A stretch of DNA of 64,000 bases from Flectonema sp. DT1601. Taxonomy: Eukaryota > Euglenozoa > Diplonemea > Diplonemida > Diplonemidae. Positions 40,552 to 52,278 of this stretch are shown piece after piece. The stretch is taken from contig OZ025799.1 of NCBI GenBank assembly GCA_964019425.1, positions 682,001-746,000 of the forward strand, given 5' to 3'. Positions within the stretch are counted from its first letter, which is position 1; every line of letters starts with the position of its first letter. A model generated the notes under the pieces. That model was not told the DNA's origin, did not search any database, and saw only the letters and a list, made by a program, of their open reading frames with translations. The position numbers and the translations under genes were made by a program.

Positions 40552-43500
40552 TTATGTAACGATGGCTGATACACATTCTCCATCTGACGGTGCCGGTGAC
40601 ATCTTTGGAACGGTTGCCATAGAGACAGCGACCGCTGCTACCGGGTGAAATGAAAGTAGAACCTTCCCTCCTAATTTGACAACTGATTTAGTAAACGGAG
40701 CTTCCGTTGGTGAAAATTCAATGTAAGGAGCAGCACCCTTACCCAACATAACTTCATCAAAAGTAGAGTTGCATAGCTCTGCTGAAAACGATTTAAATGC
40801 TCGTAATTTATACCATTTTACTACTCCCCAGTCAGGTACTCGGAGCCCGATCAATCCATCACTAGAAACACCAATAAATTCTGACAATATTCTTATATAA
40901 ACTCCCCTTGATTGATGTAGAATTAGTCTGTTTAAGGTCATTAGCATTTTATCATATGCAATGTGACATTTTATTTCATGACGAGCGTCATCTTCGAGAA
41001 GTTTTTGAAGTGTGCTCGGCTTCCAAGGTCCCATTCCTTGTTCCATAGCAGGGAGTGAGACTACTATTTCTCCCTGTTTTACTGGTCGTAGTTCTGTTAG
41101 ATTCGACTTTATCAGTCTGCTGATAATTCTCTGAACAACAATATCAGCGTATCTGTTGAAAGGAGAAGTGATGTGAGTTGATAACGACTCATTGTCAACC
41201 CATTCCCAATCACGTAATAATTCAGTTGATCCCCCTCTTGACCATAGTCTACTTCTCAACACGTTGGGACTTCCTTCTGAGTGAAATACTGATAGATGAA
41301 TAGGCAGGTTTGATGAATGCGTCGGACTAACTCCAGCTGGCCGGATTAATTTTCTGTGAGGTATGACACCAATCGGAGCAATGGGTTGCATGTACTGTAA
41401 TATTATGGAATTCGCAGTTTCCTCTGCGAATCCTTTAATGCGAGACATTCCCAATGGAGGGAGGGAATTTCTAAATGTCATTTCCTGAAGCGGATCGATA
41501 GCATCTTCAGCCCCCATCGCAAGTCTATATAACTTTCTAACGTGTTGATGTGGAGCGAGAACATCTGCTGAACTAGTTTGGTCTCCAATACACTTTATAA
41601 AAGCTTTAACTTCACTTAATATATGAACAGGGTTATCTAACTGAGTTGTTCCAGTTATTGGAACTGCGAGGTGAGGAGATCCCAACAAAATAGATTCAAA
41701 ATCACTTTCAGTTATCGTACAGCGTGCAGACACAGCACTTTGACCACACCAAGTATCTCTTGGAGTGGAATCGTTATCAGATACTGTCCACATCATACTA
41801 AAGCATTTCCTTGCTACTCCTGCTTCGAGAGAGAGTCGGGTCTGTTTTTGATTTTGTTTTAACATTCGCCGTGAGGATGTTTTTATGTACATAAAAACAA
41901 AAAAAAAGAAACACCCCCCCATACCTGAACAATAGCAGGAAACATCTTATGAATAACATGAGGTAATGTAATTGTTGAGAGACGACGACGGAGAACTTTA
42001 TCCAGACTTGATCCTTCTCTGATTAGCGACCCAACATCGAGAACGTGCACTCCAAGTCGATAGGTTCCTTTCCTGTTTTATTTATTAAAGTAGTTTGTTC
42101 AACCAAGACAAACTTGTTGTTAATAATACAATATTCAAAGACATACTCCAATTCACTGCATGAGAAAGCAGTTGAAACAGTGATATCAACTGATGGGGAG
42201 AGAACGAATGGTCTGCATGTCTCTCTAAGATCTTTAATAAGACCCTCGTCGATATCTGTTAATAGCTCCTTTGATGAATTGTTTAACTCGGTGAGGAATT
42301 CTGTATGAAATTCATCATCAGGTTCTAATCTAGGAGAGGCTGGCATAAACTTTATCCGACCTAATTCAGCTAAAATAATCCTCTCCTCAACTAGAAATGG
42401 TGACTCTGAACCAGAACCAACAACACCAACGAGAGATGCCACAGGTAGACGAGATATTATAGACCAGTCTGGGTGGATATCGACGGCTACTGTTGGACGC
42501 TGTGCTAAGTTCAGTTCCTCAAAGTCGCTAACTGGCATTAGTAATTTCGGAAAAGCGTTATTCAGAGGGACGACAACACCGTAGCCATCAACGGCTTCTG
42601 GATCCAGACCAGCGTCTTCACCGACGACAGCGAAGACGGTTTCTGTTGTTGCTCGAGTTTTGATTGAGACAACTGACCCGATAATCACTGAATCAGGGCA
42701 TCGATCATCCCATCGTAAGTTAGCTGCCATACATTCTGGAACAGGTGTATCTTCATACTCAACAACAACTGTATCACCAGGAAGCGCTCTATTTCTCTTT
42801 GGACAGAAGTATTGACAACTTGTTGAGTCTGGAACCATTAAACTACAAACACCACCATCAGAACTTGTTATTTCTTTTTTAGTATCAATGTAAGCAGCTT
42901 CATCACTCCAATTATTGATACGAAGTACACCAGTCACCATCTTCTTACCATTCTTGATTTCTGTATCAATTTCTGACCAGGTTAAGTGAGGAGTGTAGAG
43001 CGACAACAAAGTGCTTTTTTGAGGCTTTTTAGGTCTTCTAGATCCTCCTGCAGAGCGGCTACGATGACTGGCTCCAGAAACTGAACGCCTAGCAGACTCC
43101 GGAGACGCGCGGTAAGAACGACTTCGAACTCTGCTGCTTCCTGGTGGAGAAGACTGAGGTGAGGCGATTGAGTAAAGTGATTTAGGTGGAATAGGACTTA
43201 CCTTAAAGGGGCTCTTCGACATAATACGAGCACTACATATTGGAGTAGCCTCTTGAGAAGAAGGACCAGGTGTGTCAGATATATAACTGACATGCTCTGC
43301 TCCATTCACTAAAGAGGATAACCTTTTTCCATCTTTTGGAATTGATGGGGACAGCGTACGTCTTTCAGCTCTGCCTCTTGCTGGCTTTTTTTGCGTTTGT
43401 GAAGTTCTTCTTGCGGGGATGGGCTGTTGATGAGAAACAGTTGACCTTGGAGTATTCTTTAACCTAAAAGGAATACCAGCAGTAGTAGACAATACTCTTT

Positions 43501-43813
43501 TATAAGTATTTCTCGTATTGTGACGACTGTACTCAGATGTTGGTGGTGATCGAGACCTCGTCCTGATACCATTCCCACTGAGAACGTACTGAACTGCTCG
43601 TTGATCTCGTAAGCTCGCCATAGTCAAGATAGGTCCTCCACCAGTACTGTAGAATCCTTTAACCTGTCTCGTGAGTCCTAATCCAGCTATGACTGCTGCG
43701 GCGAAAGATTCCATAGACGCGTAATTTGTTGGGAAGTGAGTTGGTTGTCGCTTACGTTTCGTACTACCACCATGTTCTGATACGGCAACGGTGTGCTTAC
43801 TCTCCCGCAACAT
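40552..43813 (-). CDS. Ssd1/Dis3L2-like RNB protein, catalytically dead (3 exons)
   Basis: I join exons 43813-42147, 42072-41925 and 41841-40552 across introns of 74 and 83 bases (GTATGT...AACAG, GTATGG...AACAG). They total 1,035 codons (1,034 aa) in one frame. Residues 1-265 are disordered, Arg/Ser/Pro-rich. Cold-shock folds follow, then the RNB domain from about 530. The splice restores SELEKGTYRLGVHVLDVGS, the canonical RNB strand, and MFPAIVQTRLSLEAGVA. The four metal-binding Asp (spaced D-x5-D-x-D-D in RNase II/Dis3) are replaced by S539, T545, S547 and T548. The later SPxRRYAD is SPFNRYAD. The fold is kept but hydrolysis should be impossible, as in fungal Ssd1, an RNA-binding translation repressor. 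A role as an mRNA-binding regulator is the likeliest inference. CCCAG lies 15 bases before the ATG. Confidence 0.92.
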
Positions 43814-46800
43814 GGTATCAACCCCTCCCTGGGTAAGAATTAATTGTTAACAATAAAATAATCAAAAAGGTTCCCTAACTATTGCTATTGTGGGTCACAT
43901 GTCGCTGTTTTTTTTTTCAAAAGTAACTAATAAGCAAACCAAAATCAATGAGATTTAACAAGAAAAAAAATTGCTTGATTGCGTTGTCTCTTCACGATGG
44001 AGTTGAGATGAAAAGGTGGTGGCTGATAACAACTAATGTAGTGAGGGGAGGGAAGACGCTACATTCTATTGTATTTCCCCTTTTATATAGCCTAGCATAA
44101 ACAAGTTCAGTGATTGACGGGTAAGTCAGGCAGGAATCAGAATTAATCAACCATTTCAGCAATGTCTGCAAGAAACTGGCTTCCTCCGTAACTTATAAAT
44201 AATAAGAATGACCCTACTTTATTTGAGTTTACGGACCAACTACACATGTTAATCAAAATGTTGAATGACGAAAGCTGTCAGGTAAAAGAAAACACAACAC
44301 TGAAACGCCTATACAAAGAAAGTGAAGGGGGAAAATGTGGATTACTATTTTCTTCTTTTCGTTCGTTCGTTTTTTTTTTTCCCCCTTCCCTTGATCGGGT
44401 GGGGGTCGAAAGAAAATAGTCGAGAAAATGCAACTATCAAGTACCGTAAGCCAAAACTCTCTTCATATCAAGATGAAATCTGCTCAAAATAGTATGAATG
44501 AGATCAAATACCCGATGTCTTTTTTGTTTTGCTTTCTCGCTCGGAAAGTATACAAACTGTCTTCTATCCCTCTTGCTGTTGTCGAATTGATTATTATTAT
44601 TATTCGTTTTTTTTTTTTTCGCTCCTCCACGAACGGAATTTGAAGAAAATAAAAAACAATGACCAACACCCGTAGTGAAACAACAACAAACGATGGATGC
44701 GTTCGGAATTTTATTTTGTTCTAAAAATAAGTTTTTTTTTTTTTTTTAAATTTTCCCTCTCTTCCTTATCACTGAGAACCTATATGTGTTATTATCATCT
44801 CACACTGTGACTAATTTTTTTTTTTTTTTTTCGCCACAAACATAAATCAAAATAAGAAAACGCTGAAAAATTGCTGTGTGGCTTCACATGGTCACCCGGA
44901 CAACCTCAGCTGTACCATTCCGATTCAATGCCGCACTAGTCGGATATAATTTTACCAACAAAAAACGGGTTCTTAAAAGGAAGAGAGAGAGAGTTTTTTT
45001 TTTTTTTTTTTTCCCCCTCATAAGAAACATATATTTTTTTTTATATTAAAAAAAACAATAAGAAAACAAATAACGAGAAGACGAACCTCAATCAAGCCAT
45101 ACAGGTGTATTGAGTTAATCACAGTCTTGCTAAAAAAGGTACGAAGTATTATAACAAAAAAAGAAAATGCTGTAAAAAGAAGCCATCTTCCTTCATTATA
45201 ACTTGTCTGAAAACTTGTAGAAAAGAGTAATAAAAAAAACTATCGAAAGAAAACATTGTAGGTACTCTCGAAAAAAAAAAAAAAAAAAAAAAAGGGAGAA
45301 AACGAGTGATGAGAAAATAAAACTTGTAACACGACATTACACAGTCAGGTGCCCAACACTGGCCAAAATTAGATTGGATCATCCTAAGGGGAACTTATTC
45401 CACACCTTCTTGCCTTGTAGTTGTGGTTGAGTAGTTGTGAACACTATTCAACAGTACTTTTTAATGATGTTTTCGGATGACGAACACACGGAGAACAGAA
45501 TTATAATGTTTTTTTTTTAATTTTTTTTTATTATTTCTTGTTTTTTTTTTTACTTTTTATCAAATCGTTTTCGCAGGAGAACAAAATATAAGCATAATAT
45601 GTTTATTAACAACAACGTTGTTCGGGAAATAGATGAGGAGAGGAGAACGGAATTTTTTTTTTTTTTTTTTTGCAAAATAGCATGGTCCCGCCTGCAGTAT
45701 AGTAGTTTATTAGTTTTTTTTTTTTTTGTTCTTCATTTATTATTACATTATTTCTGTTTTTGTGACCAAACCCTCGACGCAACAACTGGAGAAGTCACAG
45801 GAAAGCAGTAGGAAAGCCTAGTAGAACCCAACAACCGAAATTACCGAAAAAAAGGCATGGACAGCTCAAGGATTGCCTTAGAGGTTTCCTTACAGAATTT
45901 CACATCTAAACACACTTATTGGAAGACAACATCACTCCAAGGGTTGTACACGATTCAATAAATAAACACTAACCACTCACACGCAAAACACGGCAATTTC
46001 GGGGCCAGGACCAAAAAAAAAAGGCTTTTCCCTTTTTTTTCATTACAATTGGGTATTTGGGGGGGGAAGGGTCGACCGAAATTAGCACCTTTTTCCTTCC
46101 TTTCCTCTTTTTTTTTTTTTTTCACTTGTTGTTGTTCCGAGAGACAAGAACATTAAGCAACTATGATCTATGATAAGAACTATCAAGCAAACACTACTCC
46201 AATGAAAATCACCATTAATTCCGTAGAAGGAATCCTCCTTTGTGCAAATCCAATAATAAATCAAAACAAAAGGCGTGTTCACAATCACAAGCTCTTAAGC
46301 TATTCAAAAAGAAATATTCTTATAACATTCTTACATTAAAAAAAAAAAAAAAAGAAGAAGGAAAAGAAAAGAAAAGAAAAAGTGCTTTCGTTTTCCCAAC
46401 AGGAACTTATGTGACAAAAACAAGAGACTGCGACTCATCTCCATTAGACACACAACGAGAAAACAACGACACGCGTAATTGGGTCAAGCGCAGAGATACA
46501 CAAAAGGAAAAAAAAAACTTAGCAAATAATAAGGGGAGGAATAAGAAGATAAGAACAGAGGGAGAAAAAAAACGGGAAGAGCAGTAAACTGCATAACATA
46601 AAAAGCCAAACCCTTCGAAAAAAAAAACAAGAAATCCCTTTTCGCGAGGAATGTTCCAAGAATCCTCATAAGGACGTTACACAGCAGAAAACAAGCCACA
46701 GTAAGCTTGCTATCCTCTCTTTACTATCTACGTCGAAGATGAAAGGGATCTCTGTTATCAATAACATTAAGGAAGTTAAATTTTTTTTCTTTTTTTTTTT

Positions 46801-47020
46801 CTTATTATTTCTTGAAAGGTTTCGAACGGTAATAATTTAGTAATAAAAAAAAAACCACAGAATTCAGAAGAATTTTTTTTTTTATCTTTTTTTTATATTT
46901 CTTATTTTTTTTCGTTCTTTTTTTTTTTCTTCTTTGAGGAAACGGAGCATTTTTAAATAAAAAAAAAAAAAAAAAATTAGTTATCCAAAAAGAAGAGAAT
47001 AATTAAATGTCGCGCGTTAC
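43814..47020. other. 3.2-kb intergenic, rich in homopolymers
   Basis: T-runs (44732, 44816, 44996, 45653, 46110, 46790) and A-runs (45271, 46338, 46961). Open frames are poly-F/poly-K or short and featureless. The left part is the 5' flank of the RNB gene, the right part the 3' flank of the RND gene. No gene recognised. Confidence 0.5.
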
Positions 47021-50000
47021 TCAGACAGCCTCCTTCTTTTCAGAGTCTTCATCAGTAATAATTTCCTTCTTTGAAAGGGACTCGTTTTTCGTCATCATGC
47101 TAACATCGTAGTCACTTAGACATCCTGTTTGATTTTAGCTTTGTTGTATTGATTAGTTAGAAAAAGGTAAAGCCGTTTAAAAAAGAATTGGCTTTATCTT
47201 AAACAAAACAGAAAACAGTAATATAACACTGTAATTTTTTGTTTGTGCACGAAACCGTGAACCGACTTAAACTGATAAAGCTAAAGGAGGTTTACGTGTG
47301 CTGCCAACATTTTCGTTCTTACAATACTTGTTAAATGCAAAAAAAAAAAAAAAAAAAAAATCATACGAGTAGATTCAACCTCCCTTTCGATCATTGTCTC
47401 ACCAAGAGCTTCATATGCGTCTCTACGATCCATAGAAGGCCACCAGTTGTACTTACCCCACGGAGCCATTAAAGTTGGTACTAAAACGGTTCTAATTACG
47501 AGAACGTCAAATAACAAAGCCCAAAACATTATAAATGCGATTTGATTAAGAATTGGTAGTCTTGAGAACATGTGACCCATAAACGAAACAGCAACAATCA
47601 CTCCGGACAGAATGTTCATCCAACCGGTTCCGATTAAAGCCATCTTAATAGACTCAGATGTTTCTAAACGATGGTAGTGGTACCACTCTTGTGTTGCTGA
47701 AACTAAAAACAACTCGTGACTAATACTAAAACCAATAATCATAGGAACAGTAATAATCAATACAGCATAATGAATGGAACCGTCTCCATCTTCTAGAGGA
47801 TCAAATCTGTGAAGAGCGTTTGACCCAGTCCACTCTAAGGCTCCATAACAATAAGTAAGTACAGCAAATCCCAATGAGAAACAGATAGTTAAGAACGTTG
47901 TAAACACAGCCCGAAATGCAACCATCAACGAGTGAGTTCCAATAAAAATGACGGTAAACCCAACAGCGATAAATGCTGCTGCTACCCAACTCCACGCATC
48001 CTCAACACGATCGATGGCTTCCCAAGAGTTCATTGGTGTTCCTGTGACAGCAATCTTTGGGTATAAAGATGCGTTTTTACCAGCATTGGCGTCATTAGTC
48101 ATTTTAATTACATCCTTCAATCCGTTATAAAACTTTCTACCTTCAGGAGATAAAGGATCAACGTCTAACTTAATAGTAATAATAGAAGCCTTGGAATAAA
48201 AGAAAACATTATCCACAACAATTGAGGCAGTGTAACTAAAATAAGATGCTGCAACCCACACGCAGTTTGGAAAGGCATAATGTGCCTCTCCTGCTTGAAC
48301 TGTCATCAAACAAGATGCGGTTGTGTTACCAGAAAATCTTTCACCACCCGAGTTGTAGGCTCCAATTATACCTCTCGGAGAGTAGTCTTGTAATTGTGAA
48401 ACATTTCCCATGAAATCAACAGCAACCTGATCCCATAAATCAGATGGTCCAATACTTGCTAGTCGTACCAAGTACTGCATATCATCTGTATTTGGAAGCA
48501 TTGCAATCTTGTAGGTGGCAGGAAGACCAGCACCAAAATTTTTGAAAGCACGTTGTGCAGATTTTGTGAAAGAATCATCTCTTGGGAAGTAAATCGAGAA
48601 GGAGTCGTTAACATCCATGTGCATAAACAGGATAATCGCAAATGGAATGATGAAAATAATAATCGCTGCAACAATGATGTAGTTTTGAATTGTACTTACC
48701 TGGGTAACTGTCGCAAAACGAGCCCAGAGTGTACCTTCAAGTTGAGGAGTGTAGTCAGGGACAACAGATGCACGTCCATCATACTGGGATGATCTACCCT
48801 TCAACTGAGAGGCTAAAGCGACAGTGTTTCTCTTATTCTTACCTAAAGCAAAGATGTTAGTTCTGATATTGGCGGCTTCAAAGTAAGTTGGAAACGTCAA
48901 CAACAACGCTGGGCCCATCAACATAGATGTAACCAAAGCAGTAACAACACAGATGAACATAGCTAATCCAAGACCCTGTACGTTCTCAACTTTAATAATT
49001 ACAATTATAAGACAGCAAAGTGCGAACGCAACTTGTGATAGAATAATAGTTTTACCAGCAGTAGTAAGCATTCTCTTCACAGCATTCGGACAATCCTCAC
49101 CCTCAAGAAGAGCTTCTCTAAATCTGTTAAGCATAAATAAAGAGTGACCAACAGGGAGACCAACAACAAGTGAGATCATGACAGGAGTAGCAATGACGTT
49201 GGTTAGAACGTGATCGGCGATTTCAGCTACGATTGCCATGGACATGATGGTGGTAGTGATAATTGTTAAGATAGGCCATATCATTAATCTTAAGTTTCTA
49301 AGTGCAATCATAACAATCAATAATGATAAAGGAATAGCAATACCATCAGCAAGAGCTAAGTCCGCAATAACTGTATCTAAAATCTCAGAGACACCTCCAG
49401 AAATAGAGAACACTCCAGCAGTCATACCATTTGGTTGTAAGAAGGTAGCTTGTAAACCTTTCAACTCTCTGTTTAACCAACTATTAAATTCCTTTTGTTT
49501 GTTCTCTAATCCTAAGTTTGTTCCCTGAAAAGTAACAGTAATACTCGTACTCCTATTTCCAGTGGATGGAGGTGCAAGAAGGATATCACCAGCACCTGCG
49601 TGTTCTTGGCTTCCTGCCCAGAAGGTTGACAGAGTGTAGTAACCCTCAACAGCAGTAATGTATTCACCATTATTTGTGAATGCCGTACAGTTTGGTCTCT
49701 GCGGAATAGGTTGATTGGCCAATGCATGAGTAAATGCAACAGGAACGTTGCACCATTCGTGCCAGATTTTGTCACGAAGAGCAAAGGTGAATGTGTCTGG
49801 ACCAGTCATATTGTACTCACTTCCATTGTAGGAATACGCAGGTTCAATTACCTCCGAAGTAAACTCTCTGATGTCCTTAGCAAGATTTTTATCATCCCAT
49901 TCTATGATTACTAAGAATTCCGTGTTACCAATTTGTTTTGGGAAGAACTCTTCAACAGCTTCCTGGGTGTCATATGCGTCTGACGATGGTGGAGGGTTCC

Positions 50001-50268
50001 ATTTCAAATCAGTTCTATCAAAAAGAGCGATTGCCCAATTAACACAAACAGCAGTTGCTATTAAATACACAATAAGAACCCCTCTCTTAACTAATGGGAT
50101 GTTTAGGACATCGACGTATCTACCGGCCCATTTAGAACCGGGGTCAATCTTTGGAAGAGGCATCGTACTCGCTCTCAGCGGGTTTGGGTCCATTCCAGAA
50201 TCTACAGGAGATCCTCTGATAGGAGGAGCGCTTGGTGACGGTTTTGGAGAATAGGTTTCTCTACCCAT
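47021..50268 (-). CDS. RND-superfamily (Patched/MmpL-like) permease, 2 exons
   Basis: Exon 1 (50268-47367) and exon 2 (47124-47021), split by a 242-base GTATGA...AACAG intron with a long T-run, give 1,001 aa. Reading through the intron would yield poly-F. Spliced, the tail is charged (CLSDYDVSMMTKNESLSKK ... SEKKEAV). The plan is RND: one helix (62-82), a large extracytoplasmic domain, five helices (about 310-460), then the same again (532-550, domain, 762-935). NRFREALLEGEDCPNAVKRM follows helix 4, as in MmpL/Patched. The proton-relay Asp-Tyr is GH (374-375) in helix 4 and SH (850-851) in helix 10, so ordinary proton coupling should be lost. Likely substrate class is lipids or sterols by family; direction and substrate are unknown. 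Confidence 0.9.
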
Positions 50269-50652
50269 TGTTTTATTTTTGTGTCTTTATTTCTAGTGAT
50301 TAGGGAAATGACAGTGATAGGTGGCTGGGTACAAAATTCCATAAATAAGTAAATTCTCTCCATCCTGAGACTTTGATTGTGGTGTTGCTGTAAAGAATTT
50401 TCAAATAAAATGCAACGAATCGAAGTAAACAAATGTCGCTCAGAAACTTTGATGGCAGTAGGCACAAAAACAAACAACCTAACTGAGGTGTTGCACTACA
50501 CACAACACAATCTTGAATTTCATAAGTGAGATTTGTGTTCTTTGTGTGTATGCTGCGTAAGCTTGACAAGCAGGAGGTGATTCCTCGTTGTTTTTTTGTT
50601 TTTTTTTAACCACTTTTTTTTCTTCTTTTGTTACATAAACAGAACAAGATGT
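50269..50652. other. Spacer between eL42 and the RND gene
   Basis: About 380 bases with no coding region recognised. CACTAG, about 24 bases before the RND ATG, is a possible acceptor. Confidence 0.5.
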
Positions 50653-51285
50653 TTACCAGGTAGGGTCCTTGCTCTTCTTACGTCCCTGGTCGGCCAACTC
50701 AAAGTGCTTACATCTCTTAATTGAGGAAAGTTTAACTCTCTTGCACTTGGTGCACTGAAGCTTCAAAGAGATCTTCTTTGTGGTCTTTGCCTTCTTGTGG
50801 AAGACAGGCTTCGTCTGTCCTCCGAATCCCTTCTGCTTGGCGTCATAACGACGCTTTCCCTGAGCGCACAGACGGGATTTACCTGACTTGTACTGGACGA
50901 CCTGTTTTTATATTTCGGTTTAATATAATTTTCTTTTTTTTTTGTACCTACAAACCCATTGTTCGGTAGAAAGAGAATTGTGGCAGCGTAACTACCTATT
51001 CCTTTATTAGGATTTTCTACCGGTTGCGCACAAACAAAATAAAAGTGTGAGTTAGTAAGTAAAAAGTGAAGTTTGCCGATTCTTTTTTTTTTTTTTTTTG
51101 TTAAGAGAAAATAATAGGGGTACATTTCGGGAGATCAAAAGTATTTTTTACTAAAATCCGAGAGTATAATAAAAAAAAACCTCCGTTTTGGTATACTCAA
51201 CTCATTGAATACAAACCTTGTGGTTGACGTAGGTCAGGCAGTTTCCTGCGCAGTACGACTTCTTCGACTTCGGGTAGTTCACCAT
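50653..51285 (-). CDS. RPL36A: 60S ribosomal protein eL42 (L36a/L44), 2 exons
   Basis: Exon 1 (51285-51217, [16 protein letters not shown] ... YVNHK) and exon 2 (50901-50653, [20 protein letters not shown] ... KKSKDPTW) are joined across a 315-base GTTTGT...AACAG intron, giving 105 aa, the family's usual length. [17 protein letters not shown] and IKRCKHFEL are strictly conserved family segments near the E-site. The zinc site is C12-x3-C16 and C-x2-C (CTKC) later; the first pair differs from the C-x2-C of human and C-x4-C of yeast. The intron is several times longer than most in this window because it holds repeat A. CATTTAG lies 16 bases before the ATG. Confidence 0.97.
50934..51079 (-). repeat. 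Dispersed repeat A, copy 3, inside the eL42 intron
   Basis: 146 bp, in reverse orientation to copy 1 at 2694-2839, so its poly-A end lies at 50934-50943 as a T-run on the plus strand. Both copies span the same end points, which defines the element boundaries. In the transcript sense of eL42 the element is inserted in its forward direction. Confidence 0.7.
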
Positions 51286-52278
51286 AGTGCGAGCGAGATT
51301 CCTAAATGAGTTAAATTAAATAGAAAATGAGATGTTACCCTGAAGTTGTAATTAAATATAAAGCTACAAACCCCATCGGAGTTGTTTATATGTAATAAGT
51401 GTGTTGATTCCTAATGCGGGGGATAACTTGATACTGTGATTAAATATAAAGTAACTTGAAACTGGCTAAAACGAATATAGGGTTCGGCCAAACATGGTTG
51501 CAATGAAAATCGGTATCGATAAAATCCCATATGTGCTGTCGAATATGGGGATTCGGGGGCCACGTACTACAGGGGGAGAACAGAGCGTATTATGAGTTTT
51601 TCAGGAATTGGTTCTTTTTATTGAAAATCAAAAAAAAACTTACCTCCCTAACTATGCAAAGATAGAGAGGTAACTTGTTAAGTGGTTATGGCAGGTCTTT
51701 TCATCCTAGTTTACTGAAACTGCTAACCAATATCACACTACAAATTAAGTATCAATAAGGTGGGGGAAAAGGTTAGACAAGAGATAAGGAACACTTTTTT
51801 TTTTTCTTTCATTTTCTTTCTCGTTGCTTTTCTTCTTTGTATTTCTTCCTTCCACTTTTTTTTCCCCCACGACTTGCAAAAAAAAAAAAATGAAGCAAAA
51901 CAGCGAGCGAAGGCCATCTTTTTATGTTAAGTCGTATCCACGCCTGGTGGTGTCACTCAATTTGGATCGTGTAATCTGTGCGCATGTTGCTTCGAATTGG
52001 CTCTGCTATCGCATCTCGTACTCTCACTCTCTCTCTTTTTTTTTTTTTTTTTTCCCCACTCTTTTTTCTAACTCAATTGCATTCGCTTTCTTTTTTTCGT
52101 TATTTGTTAACCTCTAATGGGGAAGGGGGCAGTATGGGACAGAGGGATGGATTGCTTAGTTTTTCTAAGGGACTGAATCTGGAGCCTTCCACAGTTGGAC
52201 TCTAGTGCTTACCCAACTCAATAGATAAATACTACTGTGATAAGGTACTGAAATATTGAAATAGAATAATCAAACAGC
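51286..52278. other. Intergenic, no gene recognised
   Basis: 5' flank of eL42 and 3' flank of RPT4. A short duplication (AATATAAAG around 51355 and 51445, each after TGTGATTAAAT or TAATTAAAT) and T-runs at 51797 and 52037. No conserved frame. Confidence 0.5.

Noticed and set aside
47281-47366. C-terminal poly-F tail of the RND permease as read from the unspliced frame
   Set aside because: It is intron sequence; splicing at GTATGA restores a charged tail and a consistent frame.
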